Position numbers and translations under genes: made by a program. Positions 36,684 through 45,397 of a DNA stretch of 64,000 nucleotides are shown here, piece by piece. Source of the DNA: Leeuwenhoekiella nanhaiensis (GTDB lineage Bacteria > Bacteroidota > Bacteroidia > Flavobacteriales > Flavobacteriaceae); NCBI RefSeq assembly GCF_002744755.1, contig NZ_KZ319288.1:434001-498000 (forward strand), given 5' to 3'. The notes beneath the pieces are model-generated. The model was not told the DNA's origin and made no database searches. It worked only from the letters and a program-made list of their open reading frames with translations. Numbering within the stretch: the first letter of the stretch is position 1; each line of letters starts with the position of its first letter.

Positions 36684-37319
36684 ATGTCAGGATTATTAGA
36701 TTTATTAAACAGCGATCTGGGTAAAAAGCTTATCAGTGGAGCAAGCGCAGAAACCGGCGCTTCCGAAAGTAAAACAGCAGACGTACTAAGCATGGCCCTG
36801 CCTGTATTACTGGGTGCCATGAAAAAAAATGCCTCTACTCAGGAGGGCGCTTCCGGACTTATGGGTGCGCTCAGTAAAAAACACGATGGCAGTATTCTGG
36901 ACAATCTGGGTAGTATTTTAGGCGGCGGAAGTGTAGACCGGGAGGTGATGCAGGACGGAGCCGGAATTTTAGGTCACGTTTTAGGCGGAAAACAACCCGT
37001 TGTAGAAAATACTCTAAGTCAAAAAACCGGATTAGATGCCGGCACAGTAGCTCAAATTTTGAAGATTGCAGCTCCGGTGCTTCTGGGAATAATCGGTAAA
37101 CAGACCAAACAGAATAATGTAAACGACTCAGACGGTCTTACTGGGATTCTGGGCAGTATGCTGGGAGGTCAGCCCCGCGAAAACCAAAGCCTTATTGAAA
37201 AACTCATAGATGCTGACGGCGATGGCAGTGTACAGGATGATGTAGCCGATATGGTATTGGGGTCTAATAAAAAGAAAGGCGGCCTGGGCGGTATGCTGGG
37301 CGGACTTTTCGGTAAATAA
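36684..37319 (+). CDS. DUF937 domain protein with EF-hand-like loop
   Basis: A 211-residue, Gly/Ala/Leu-rich helical protein of the DUF937 type (SGLLDLLNSDLGKKLISGASAE, ALPVLLGAMKKNA, ILKIAAPVLLGIIGKQ). Near residue 176 it has DADGDGSVQDDV, which fits a calcium-binding EF-hand or dockerin-like loop. The C terminus is a Gly-rich tail (GGLGGMLGGLFGK). There is no signal peptide. Function unknown; calcium binding is an inference from the loop alone. Confidence 0.75.
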   Translation: MSGLLDLLNSDLGKKLISGASAETGASESKTADVLSMALPVLLGAMKKNASTQEGASGLMGALSKKHDGSILDNLGSILGGGSVDREVMQDGAGILGHVLGGKQPVVENTLSQKTGLDAGTVAQILKIAAPVLLGIIGKQTKQNNVNDSDGLTGILGSMLGGQPRENQSLIEKLIDADGDGSVQDDVADMVLGSNKKKGGLGGMLGGLFGK

Positions 37320-37336
37320 AAAATCTGAATTATCAG

Positions 37337-37362
37337 AAGCCGCTCCAGTAGCGGCTTTTTTT
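37337..37362 (+). terminator. terminator after the DUF937 gene
   Basis: AAGCCGCT and AGCGGCTT form a perfect 8-bp stem with a 5-nt loop followed by a T run. Confidence 0.88.
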
Positions 37363-37409
37363 ATGCCTAGACTTTAAATCCAATTTTTGTACTTTTAAAA
37401 GAAAAAGAA

Positions 37410-37841
37410 ATGAGAACCTTTATATACTTCCTTGTAGTAGCAGCATTTGTGTACGGCTGTGCCAGTACCCAAAATGATAAACAAATGGGCTCTTCAGACC
37501 CTGTGGCAACTGCTAACGATACCGTGCGTATTGCCAACGACAGTTTAGAGTATGAAATCATTATTATAGAGCCCGGTTTCAACACCTTTCTCAACTCCAT
37601 TGCACGGCCGGAAGGCTATTATTCGCAATCCTATCTGGAGAACAAAAACCAGTTCCTCGTTACAGAATATAACCAGCGGGTACAGCAGCCTTTCCGCTTT
37701 GACCCGAACCTCTATCCGCAGCAAATTGACTACAACAGCCAGATTGACTATGGGTATGAAGTAAATTATAAACTCTACAATTACTTTGTGTATTTCAGCC
37801 GGCAATACAATCAGCGGTTTGGAGTTCCCACACGCATTTAG
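37410..37841 (+). CDS. DUF6146-family lipoprotein
   Basis: A 143-residue protein with a lipoprotein signal ending VYGC (Cys at about residue 17). The core (DTVRIANDSLEYEIIIIEPGFNTFLNSIARPEGYYSQ) matches, from memory, the flavobacterial family DUF6146. The C-terminal half is Tyr- and Gln-rich (YEVNYKLYNYFVYFSRQYNQR). It is likely attached to an outer or inner membrane face. Function unknown. It lies just upstream of another lineage gene on the same strand. Confidence 0.75.
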   Translation: MRTFIYFLVVAAFVYGCASTQNDKQMGSSDPVATANDTVRIANDSLEYEIIIIEPGFNTFLNSIARPEGYYSQSYLENKNQFLVTEYNQRVQQPFRFDPNLYPQQIDYNSQIDYGYEVNYKLYNYFVYFSRQYNQRFGVPTRI

Positions 37842-37878
37842 GCAAGGCTATTCAAAGACAGAATAGTATATTTGCCGC

Positions 37879-38391
37879 GTGAAAAAATTCAAAGAAAACT
37901 GGGAGATTACCCAAAACTGGCAACTCATTTATCCTGCGCTGGGCATCTTGCTAGCTTTAGGCTTTGGTTTACTGATCGCCACGCGTTTTGACGGCTTTTT
38001 GGTTGGCAAACCCGTTCAGCAAGGCATTTTTCTGGCCGCTGTTACCTTGATCCTAACCTATATCTTTATTGTAATCAGTCTTTTTTGTTTTAGAAAACTG
38101 AAAAACCGCTGGATTTTAGAATACCGCTGGCAGTTTATAGCTGTTTTCATGGTATTTGCCATAACCGGAAGCACTGCAGGCCGCATTTCAAGCCCCGTAA
38201 TGCAGTTCTTAGGATTGGGGAGTGATGCTATTTCGGGTTGGCTCTACTGGCCTCTGCGTATTTTATTGATTTTTCCGCTCTATCAAATACTCCTGCTCAT
38301 CGTAGCGTGGATTTTTGGGCAATACAAATTCTTCTACCAGTTTGAAAAGAAAATGCTCAGCCGTATGGGCCTTGGGTTTCTTTTTAAGTGA
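37879..38391 (+). CDS. DUF6787-type membrane protein
   Basis: A 170-residue integral membrane protein with four probable helices (LIYPALGILLALGFGLLIA, GIFLAAVTLILTYIFIVISLF, FIAVFMVFAITGSTAG and ILLIFPLYQILLLIVAWIF). The N terminus KENWEITQNWQLIYP and the SSPVMQFLGL segment resemble the flavobacterial family DUF6787 as I recall it. The start is a GTG only about 5 bp after a perfect -7 element (TATATTTG, 37867-37874), so the mRNA may have almost no leader. Function unknown. Confidence 0.75.
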   Translation: MKKFKENWEITQNWQLIYPALGILLALGFGLLIATRFDGFLVGKPVQQGIFLAAVTLILTYIFIVISLFCFRKLKNRWILEYRWQFIAVFMVFAITGSTAGRISSPVMQFLGLGSDAISGWLYWPLRILLIFPLYQILLLIVAWIFGQYKFFYQFEKKMLSRMGLGFLFK

Positions 38392-38495
38392 TTGAAGATT
38401 TCTTATTTATTATTCTGGTGTTGCTATTTTCAGATTGCGGTTTGTGGTTTGCGGTTTTCTGTTTACCGTTTTAAGCTTATAGTACATTTTGCTTT

Positions 38496-38512
38496 GTATT
38501 TCTAATTTCGTA
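38496..38512. repeat. short dispersed repeat, copy 2
   Basis: Identical 17 bp to 26870-26886 (GTATTTCTAATTTCGTA), in the gap between two convergent genes. The surrounding gap is low-complexity G/T-rich sequence with no terminator I could recognise. Confidence 0.6.
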
Positions 38513-38575
38513 CTTCGTATTTCAAACCTGCCCACTGCTACTGCCCACTGTATTTCACAATAAATCTCTTACTTC

Positions 38576-40105
38576 TCACTTCTTCCCCTGCTCGGGTTGC
38601 TCAAACAAATCAAGCACTGCTGCTCCAAGGAATTCAACAATTGTTCCAGCGGTTAGTGCTTCGTAGGCAGTATGATTTACAGCAAGATCTCCTGCTTTAC
38701 CGTGTAAGTAGGTGCCAAAAATAGCCGCGGTAAGCGGGTCGTATCCCTGAGCGATGAGTCCGGTGATTACGCCGGTAAGTACGTCGCCACTTCCACCAGT
38801 TGCCATCCCGGGATTGCCTGTGTTGTTCACGTAATAGTTACCCTCAAAAACCACGATGGTATGCGCGTCTTTACACACCAAAACACAATTGTATTCCGCA
38901 GAAAAAGCTTCGGCCTTCTCCAGTTTTTCAAAATCATCGTTCCACTCCCCAATCAGGCGCTCCAGTTCTTTAGGATGCGGAGTTAAAACAGAATATTTTG
39001 GCAGTAACTTCAGCAAATCACGATCTTTTGCCAGCATATTCAGGCCGTCAGCATCAACAACCAGAGGCGTTTTATTCGACTTTAAAAAGGCTTTGAACGC
39101 CTCTTGCGTGGCTTTCTCAGTTCCCAAACCGGGACCAATACCAATCACATCAGGCTCCAGATCAAACTTCAGCTCTTCTAAATAAGTGCCGTCGTGACGA
39201 TCGGTAACGACCATCACTTCAGGCAGTGCAGTTTGTAAAATGGGTAAGCCCTGGCGCGTGGTATAAGCCGTGGTGAGGCCGGCACCGGCGTGCAGGCAGG
39301 CTTTACTGCTCAGGACAGCTGCTCCCATTTTGCCATAGCTTCCGGCGACGATGAGTGCGTGACCGTAAGTCCCCTTATGGCTGAATTTCTGCCGCGGTCG
39401 GTACATTTGGCGGGCTTCGGTTTTATCGATCAATTGGGCTTTGGTCTTTACCGAATTGAGGTAATTTCGGTCTAAACCAATATCGAGCACATCCCAGTTA
39501 TTGATGTATTTTCCGCTTTGCGGAAGAAAAAACGCAAGCTTGGGTGTCTGAAAGCTGAGCACCACTGTGGGATGTACCATTGTATCTTCGGGAAACTGCC
39601 GATCTACTGCCATCCCGGAAGGCACATCAACAGACAACACATAAGCACCGCTGGTATTTATTTTCTGAAACAACTCCTGCACCCAGTCGTCTGCGGGACG
39701 GTTAAGACCAATCCCAAAAACACAATCCACAATCAGATCTTCACGAGCGATTTCGGGGAAATCATCGGCAGATTTGAGAACCTGCGGCCAGTTTTTAGTC
39801 TTTCCTTTTAAAGCTTCCAGCGCCTGCAAAAAATCTTTGCTGCGCTTGTCGCTGTAATTGACCACGTAAGTCGTAACGCTGTAGTTATGTTCAATGAGGT
39901 TACGGGCAATGACGAGACCATCTCCCCCGTTATTTCCTATTCCGCAAAAGATCTTGATGTTAACCGGCTGACCCTGCAAACGCTGGTGCAAATATTCAAA
40001 AGCATAGCCACCTGCGCGTTCCATCAAGTTAATTGACGGGATTGCTTCGGCTTCTATAGTTGCTTTATCGGCTTCATAAACCTGATCTTTACTCAGTATT
40101 TTCAT
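38576..40105 (-). CDS. nnr: bifunctional NAD(P)HX epimerase / ADP-dependent NAD(P)HX dehydratase
   Basis: Repairs damaged nicotinamide cofactors. The 509 residues combine an N-terminal YjeF epimerase domain (FCGIGNNGGDGLVIARNL near residue 53, DCVFGIGLNRP near 128) with a C-terminal ribokinase-like dehydratase (FSHKGTYGHALIVAGSYGKMGA near 240, VVDADGLNMLA near 347, NPGMATGGSGDVLTGVITG near 434). Length is normal for the fused form. It is convergent with the DUF6787 gene and divergent from the thr leader region. Confidence 0.96.
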   Translation of the reverse strand: MKILSKDQVYEADKATIEAEAIPSINLMERAGGYAFEYLHQRLQGQPVNIKIFCGIGNNGGDGLVIARNLIEHNYSVTTYVVNYSDKRSKDFLQALEALKGKTKNWPQVLKSADDFPEIAREDLIVDCVFGIGLNRPADDWVQELFQKINTSGAYVLSVDVPSGMAVDRQFPEDTMVHPTVVLSFQTPKLAFFLPQSGKYINNWDVLDIGLDRNYLNSVKTKAQLIDKTEARQMYRPRQKFSHKGTYGHALIVAGSYGKMGAAVLSSKACLHAGAGLTTAYTTRQGLPILQTALPEVMVVTDRHDGTYLEELKFDLEPDVIGIGPGLGTEKATQEAFKAFLKSNKTPLVVDADGLNMLAKDRDLLKLLPKYSVLTPHPKELERLIGEWNDDFEKLEKAEAFSAEYNCVLVCKDAHTIVVFEGNYYVNNTGNPGMATGGSGDVLTGVITGLIAQGYDPLTAAIFGTYLHGKAGDLAVNHTAYEALTAGTIVEFLGAAVLDLFEQPEQGKK

Positions 40106-40277
40106 TTATAAGATTTTATTAGGAACAGCTAATCTATTAACCACCTGATTCGGAATTTATAGAAAAGTGTGACGGATTAAAAATTTCGTAAGGATAAGCG
40201 GCAAGTCTGCATTTAATTACGGATTATTCGGTTTAAATGGATATCCTTGTAAAATCCCTAAAAATGACAGTTTAAGC

Positions 40278-40307
40278 TTGTGCTTACCCGTAAAAATAAT
40301 ACTTTTG
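40278..40307 (+). promoter_or_regulatory. thr operon promoter (Bacteroidota type)
   Basis: A TTG (40278-40280), a 19-bp spacer and TACTTTTG (40300-40307) match the TTG-N19-TAnnTTTG consensus for the primary sigma factor of Bacteroidota. It lies 20 bp before the leader ORF. Confidence 0.75.
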
Positions 40308-40327
40308 AAACCAACAGTTAAGCACTT

Positions 40328-40429
40328 ATGAAAGCAATTAACACAACGTTTACTTCTAACATCGCGGCCACCGGTCTTGCGATTGCTTTCATTATTATTA
40401 CCCCTTTGGGGTATCGTAATAACATATAA
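40328..40429 (+). CDS. Thr/Ile-rich leader peptide of the thr operon
   Basis: A 33-residue ORF starting MKAINTTFTSNIAATG and continuing LAIAFIIITPLGYRNNI. It has five Thr and seven Ile codons, including Thr-Thr-Phe-Thr and Ile-Ile-Ile-Thr clusters. It lies between a good promoter and thrA with a 65-bp gap. Thr plus Ile content is the hallmark of thr operon leader peptides in other bacteria. A perfect hairpin, TACCCC-TTT-GGGGTA (40399-40413), overlaps its Thr-Pro-Leu-Gly codons. A classical U-tailed terminator before thrA was not found, so the exact mechanism is open. Confidence 0.75.
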   Translation: MKAINTTFTSNIAATGLAIAFIIITPLGYRNNI

Positions 40430-40455
40430 CCTTCTCAACTGCTCGTGTTTACACG
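40399..40455 (+). promoter_or_regulatory. hairpins in the thr leader RNA
   Basis: TACCCC-TTT-GGGGTA lies within the leader ORF. After its stop, TCGTG-TTTA-CACGA (about 40442-40455) forms a second hairpin followed by a run of A, a CTC, then TTTTT. Their role in attenuation is inferred. Confidence 0.45.
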
Positions 40456-40494
40456 AAAAAAACTCATTTTTAAAACCTTTCAAACACAAAAGCC

Positions 40495-42933
40495 ATGCGT
40501 GTTTTAAAATTTGGCGGTACTTCTGTAGGAAGCGTCGCAAACATCAATCAAGTCATAAAAATCGTTTCGGAGGAAGCTAAAAACGACCGCATCTGTGTGG
40601 TTGTGTCTGCAGTAGGCGGCGTAACCGATATGCTTATGCAATGCGGCCTGCAGGCAGCTAAAAAAGAAAATTATAATCCGGTTTTTAAAGAACTTGAAGC
40701 CAAACATCTTCAGTTTGTAAGCGAACTCGTTCCCAACGACACCGAAGCTGTTGAAGAAACACAGGGACTTCTCAACGACCTGAACTCTTTATTGAACGGG
40801 ATTTACCTGATAAACGAATTATCTCCCAAAACGGTAGATAAACTTTTAGCCTACGGCGAAATTCTTTCATCATCGATCATTGCCCGCGCTATGTATGCGC
40901 AGGGTCTGGATGCTGCCCGTAAAGACAGCCGCGATTTGATCACCACAAACGACAAGCACACCAAAGCCGGTGTTAACTACAAAGTGACTAACAGTCAGCT
41001 GGAATACTATTTCGCAAAAGCGAAACAGCAAATCACCGTATTACCGGGGTTTATTGCAAGTTCGGCCAGCGGTGAGACCACTACCCTAGGCCGTGGAGGT
41101 TCTGACTTTACTGCAGCCATTGTTGCTGCTGCACTTGACGTAGATCAGGTAGAAATCTACACCGACGTTAGCGGCATGTACACCGCAAACCCAAAACTGG
41201 TAAAACAGGCCAAACCCATCGAAAGCATTTCGTATCACGAGGCGATGGAATTGTCGCATTTTGGGGCCAAAGTACTCTACCCGCCCACTATTGTGCCGGT
41301 AATGAGTAAAAACATTCCCATTCGCATTAAAAATACTATGGCTCCTGAAGATGCCGGAACTTTAATCCACAACAAGGAAGGCTTCAGCGACAACCCCATA
41401 AAAGGGCTCAGCAATATCAACAACATCGCCTTGCTTACGCTTGAAGGCGGCGGAATGGTAGGCATACCCGGAATCAGCAAGCGTTTGTTTGAAACCTTGA
41501 GCAATCAGGGCATCAACATCATCCTGATCACACAGGCCTCGAGCGAGCACAGCATTTGTCTGGGCGTCATGGAAGAAGACGCCGGGAAAGCCAAAAATGC
41601 CATTGACGAGGAGTTTCAGTATGAGATTTCACTCAATAAAATTGATCCTTTAAGCCTGGAAATCGGTTTGAGCATCATCGCATTGGTGGGTGACCAGATG
41701 AAAAGTCATCAGGGCATCAGCGGGAAGATGTTTAGTACCCTGGGCAAAAACAACGTAAACATACGCGCTATCGCGCAGGGAGCAAGTGAAAAGAACATCT
41801 CTGCGGTTATCGCGCAAAAAGACGTTAAAAAGGCTCTAAACAGCCTTCACGAGCGTTTCTTTGAGGCACAGCGCAAGCAGCTTAACCTGTTTATCACCGG
41901 TGTGGGTAATGTGGGCGAAAAATTGCTCAACCAGATCAACCAGCAACAGGAGTATTTAAAGAAACACCTTAACATCAATATGCGCGTGCTGGGGCTTAGC
42001 AACTCCCGAAAAATGCTTGTTGATGAAAACGGAATCGACCTGGACAACTGGAAAGCCCTACTGGAGGCGGGAGAACCTGCGACTTTAGATGGTTTTCACG
42101 AAGCTGTGGTTAACCAGAATCAGCGTAACAGTATTTTTGTAGACATCACCGCAAACGCAGATGTGGCCGATATGTACGGCAAATACCTGAAACAAAGTGT
42201 CGCTGTGGTGGCCTGCAACAAGATCGCTGCCTCGTCTGAATTCAGCAAGTACAGCGAACTCAAGCGTCTGAGCAAGGCGTATAACGCTCCGCTGCTGTTT
42301 GAAACCAACGTGGGTGCCGGTTTACCCATTATTGACACGCTAAATAACCTGATCGCTTCGGGTGACCGCGTCAATCGCATTCAGGCGGTGTTGTCCGGTA
42401 GTTTGAATTTTGTGTTCAACAACTTTAAGTCGGGCGAAAGCTTTCACGATGTGGTTCAGGCTGCAAAAGCGGAAGGATATACCGAACCCGATCCGCGTAT
42501 CGACCTGAGCGGTGTGGACGTTGCCCGAAAGATTTTGATCCTTGCACGCGAGAGCGGACTCAAAATAAATCTGGAAGATATTGCCAACGAACCTTTCTTA
42601 ACTGAAAAAAACCTAAACAGTACCGATGTTCCGCATTTCTTTGAAACGCTTAAGGAAGATGCCACGCATTTTGAAAAACTGGTTGCCGATGCCGAAGCCA
42701 AAAACCACCGCCTGAAATATGTGGCACAGCTTGATAATGGCAAAGCCAGCGTTGGTTTACAAAGTGTTCCTGAAGGACATCCGTTCTACGATCTGAAAGG
42801 GTCTGACAACATCGTATTGTTCTTTACAGACCGCTATCCCGAGCAACCTATGCAGATCAAAGGTGCAGGTGCCGGTGGCGACGTTACCGCATCAGGTTTG
42901 TTTGCAGACATCATCAGAACAGCTACTTATTAA
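40495..42933 (+). CDS. thrA: bifunctional aspartokinase / homoserine dehydrogenase
   Basis: Catalyses the first and third steps from aspartate to threonine. The 812 residues hold an aspartokinase domain (KFGGTSVGS at 5-13, then GRGGSDFTAAIVAAAL near residue 200), a central pair of ACT domains (about 310-460) for feedback control, and a homoserine dehydrogenase domain (LFITGVGNVGEKLL near 466, ETNVGAGLPIIDTLNNL near 603). It starts the thrABC operon behind a Thr/Ile leader ORF. Length matches ThrA of enterobacteria. Confidence 0.97.
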   Translation: MRVLKFGGTSVGSVANINQVIKIVSEEAKNDRICVVVSAVGGVTDMLMQCGLQAAKKENYNPVFKELEAKHLQFVSELVPNDTEAVEETQGLLNDLNSLLNGIYLINELSPKTVDKLLAYGEILSSSIIARAMYAQGLDAARKDSRDLITTNDKHTKAGVNYKVTNSQLEYYFAKAKQQITVLPGFIASSASGETTTLGRGGSDFTAAIVAAALDVDQVEIYTDVSGMYTANPKLVKQAKPIESISYHEAMELSHFGAKVLYPPTIVPVMSKNIPIRIKNTMAPEDAGTLIHNKEGFSDNPIKGLSNINNIALLTLEGGGMVGIPGISKRLFETLSNQGINIILITQASSEHSICLGVMEEDAGKAKNAIDEEFQYEISLNKIDPLSLEIGLSIIALVGDQMKSHQGISGKMFSTLGKNNVNIRAIAQGASEKNISAVIAQKDVKKALNSLHERFFEAQRKQLNLFITGVGNVGEKLLNQINQQQEYLKKHLNINMRVLGLSNSRKMLVDENGIDLDNWKALLEAGEPATLDGFHEAVVNQNQRNSIFVDITANADVADMYGKYLKQSVAVVACNKIAASSEFSKYSELKRLSKAYNAPLLFETNVGAGLPIIDTLNNLIASGDRVNRIQAVLSGSLNFVFNNFKSGESFHDVVQAAKAEGYTEPDPRIDLSGVDVARKILILARESGLKINLEDIANEPFLTEKNLNSTDVPHFFETLKEDATHFEKLVADAEAKNHRLKYVAQLDNGKASVGLQSVPEGHPFYDLKGSDNIVLFFTDRYPEQPMQIKGAGAGGDVTASGLFADIIRTATY

Positions 42934-43030
42934 AATCGGAAAAAACAAAATCAGAAGTACGAAGTCCTGCTAGTAGTACTTAATCATTGCTACGGACTTT
43001 AAATTTTGATTTTTCAATCTTGAATTAACA

Positions 43031-43960
43031 ATGAACGAAATACGTGTTTTTTCACCGGCAACGGTAGCCAATGTAAACTGTGGTTTTGATGTTTTGGGTT
43101 TTGCGCTGGACGGTCTGGGCGACGAGATGGTTTTAAGAAAAGTTCCGCAAAAAGGAATCACCATCACTAGGATTGAAGGCGCAGACTTGCCTTACGAAGC
43201 TAAAGAAAATGTTGTGGGTGTCGCCGGTCTTGCGATGATCGAAGCTTTAGATCTGGATTTTGGTTTTGAAATCGAAATTTACAAAAACATCAGATTGGGA
43301 AGCGGTGTGGGCAGCAGTGCCGCAAGTGCCGCCGGAATTGTTTTTGGGATCAATCAATTTTTAGAAAAACCACTTACCAATCTTGAACTGACTGCTTTTG
43401 GGATGAAAGGCGAAGCGGTTGCCAGCGGCAATGAGCACGCAGACAATGTGGCTCCGTGTATCTATGGTGGCTTTACCTTGATAACCGGTTATGAACCGCT
43501 TAAAATTGTTTCGCTTCCGGTGCCCGAAGAATTGTATGTAACCATCATTCACCCGCATATTACGATCAAGACCAAAGAAGCCCGGGCGATTTTGCCTAAA
43601 GAAGTTTCGCTTCAAAATGCGATCAAACAAACCGGAAATCTGGCCGGACTCATCGCCGGACTTTACGAAGCCGATTACGAATTGATCGGGAACAGTACGC
43701 AGGATTTTCTGGTAGAACCCTACCGTAAAAATCTGATTCCCGATTTTGATTTTTATAAGGTAACTGCCCTCAAAAACGGTGGTTTAGCTTTTGGAATCAG
43801 CGGCTCAGGACCTTCAATGTTTACCTTAAGCAAAGGAAAGGAAAATGCTGGTAATGTTGAACTTGCACTTAAAGAAGCTCTAAAAACTAAAAATATGGAA
43901 AGCGATAGTTATGTTTCACCGGTTTCTAAACACGGAAACCGAATTTTAGAACAAAACTAA
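43031..43960 (+). CDS. thrB: homoserine kinase
   Basis: GHMP-family kinase making O-phosphohomoserine. The N terminus (RVFSPATVANVNCGFDVLGFAL) is typical, the ATP loop is IRLGSGVGSSAASAAG near residue 85, and the C-terminal GLAFGISGSGPSMFTLS near residue 255 closes the fold. At 309 residues its length is normal. It lies 97 bp after thrA and 85 bp before thrC. Confidence 0.97.
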   Translation: MNEIRVFSPATVANVNCGFDVLGFALDGLGDEMVLRKVPQKGITITRIEGADLPYEAKENVVGVAGLAMIEALDLDFGFEIEIYKNIRLGSGVGSSAASAAGIVFGINQFLEKPLTNLELTAFGMKGEAVASGNEHADNVAPCIYGGFTLITGYEPLKIVSLPVPEELYVTIIHPHITIKTKEARAILPKEVSLQNAIKQTGNLAGLIAGLYEADYELIGNSTQDFLVEPYRKNLIPDFDFYKVTALKNGGLAFGISGSGPSMFTLSKGKENAGNVELALKEALKTKNMESDSYVSPVSKHGNRILEQN

Positions 43961-44045
43961 TCGCATTATTTTGTTGATTCGGAAAAATTCCTAGTTGTAG
44001 GAAAACCGATAAACAACAACCAAACAACCTGAATAATACAGCATC

Positions 44046-45344
44046 ATGAACTATTACAGTTTAAACGGAAAAGCCCCAAATGTAGGATTAGAAGAAGCCG
44101 TGGTTCGCGGTATCGCCCCTGATAAGGGATTGTACTTTCCTGAAGAAATTAAGCCCTTGCCGGCTTCCTTTTTTGAAAACATCGAGCAGCTTTCAAATAA
44201 CGAAATCGCCTTTGAAGCCATCAGACAGTTTGTAGCTGGTGCGATTCCTGACGAAGCCCTGAAAGACATCATCGCCGATGTGTTGTCTTTTGAGTTTCCG
44301 GTTGTAGAACTGGAAGAAAATGTAGCAACCTTAGAATTGTTTCATGGCCCTACAATGGCATTTAAAGACGTAGGTGCCCGTTTTATGGCACGCTGTCTGG
44401 GGTATTTCTCAGCGCAAAAAGAAACTCAGGAACCGGTTACCGTTTTGGTAGCGACCAGTGGCGATACCGGTGGCGCTGTTGCCCGTGGTTTTCTGAATGT
44501 GGAAGGTGTGGATGTAGTGATCCTCTACCCTACCGGAAAAGTGAGCGACATCCAGGAAAAGCAGTTAACCACGCTGGGCGCAAACATCACCGCTCTGGAA
44601 GTAGATGGCGTCTTTGACGATTGCCAGGCCATGGTAAAAACCGCTTTTCTGGATGAAGAAATCACTTCAAAACGCAAACTTACTTCTGCCAACTCAATAA
44701 ATATCGCGCGCTGGTTACCGCAATTGTTTTACTTCCTGTTTGCGTATAAACAAGCGAAATCAAAAGGAAAAGAACTTGTATTTTCGGTTCCCAGCGGGAA
44801 TTTTGGAAACATCTGCGCTGGGATGGTAGCCCATAAACTGGGGATGCCCGTTAAGCATTTTGTGGCTTCAGTAAACCGCAACGACATCGTACCCGAATAC
44901 CTGAAAACCGGAGAGTACAAGCCAAAACCTTCCGTAGCTACAATAAGCAACGCGATGGATGTGGGTGATCCTTCCAACTTTATCCGTATTCAAAAACTGT
45001 TTAACAACGATCTCGAAGCCCTTTCGCAGAAGTTATCTTCGTACTCGTATGATGACGAAGAAACTAAAGAGGCCATGAAAGCCATTTATAAAGAGACCGG
45101 CTATATCGCAGATCCGCACGGAGCGGTTGGTTATTTGGGGCTCAAAAACTACCTCAAAGACCATCCTGATGCTTACGGAATCTTTTTAGAAACTGCGCAT
45201 CCGGTTAAGTTTCTACCGGTTGTCAACCCCGTGATTGATGCGGAGATTGCCATTCCACCGCAAATTGAAGCCGTGATGCACAAAGAGAAACAGGCTATCG
45301 CAATTAAAAACTACGATGAATTTAAGGCCTTTTTAATAAGCTAG
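44046..45344 (+). CDS. thrC: threonine synthase
   Basis: PLP enzyme converting O-phosphohomoserine to threonine. The 432 residues include the PLP Lys in HGPTMAFKDVGARFM (Lys107), VATSGDTGGAVARGF near residue 140 and FSVPSGNFGNICAGMVA near residue 245. It is the last thr gene; a separate -7 element precedes the next gene, gcvT. This is the enterobacterial/yeast-type subgroup judged by the N-terminal YYSLNGKAP segment. Confidence 0.97.
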   Translation: MNYYSLNGKAPNVGLEEAVVRGIAPDKGLYFPEEIKPLPASFFENIEQLSNNEIAFEAIRQFVAGAIPDEALKDIIADVLSFEFPVVELEENVATLELFHGPTMAFKDVGARFMARCLGYFSAQKETQEPVTVLVATSGDTGGAVARGFLNVEGVDVVILYPTGKVSDIQEKQLTTLGANITALEVDGVFDDCQAMVKTAFLDEEITSKRKLTSANSINIARWLPQLFYFLFAYKQAKSKGKELVFSVPSGNFGNICAGMVAHKLGMPVKHFVASVNRNDIVPEYLKTGEYKPKPSVATISNAMDVGDPSNFIRIQKLFNNDLEALSQKLSSYSYDDEETKEAMKAIYKETGYIADPHGAVGYLGLKNYLKDHPDAYGIFLETAHPVKFLPVVNPVIDAEIAIPPQIEAVMHKEKQAIAIKNYDEFKAFLIS

Positions 45345-45371
45345 AACACTCGGTTTTCTGTGCAGTTTTGA

Positions 45372-45379
45372 TACATTTG
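45372..45379 (+). promoter_or_regulatory. -7 promoter element of gcvT
   Basis: TACATTTG matches TAnnTTTG, 18 bp before the gcvT ATG. A good -33 TTG is not seen at the usual spacing. Confidence 0.45.
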
Positions 45380-45397
45380 TGCTCCTAAAAAACAGAG

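Noticed and set aside
40377-40580. 67-codon plus-strand frame beginning MRLLSLLLPLWG, overlapping the thr leader and thrA
   Set aside because: It runs into the thrA gene in another frame; the Thr/Ile-rich ORF starting at 40328 fits the promoter and operon better.
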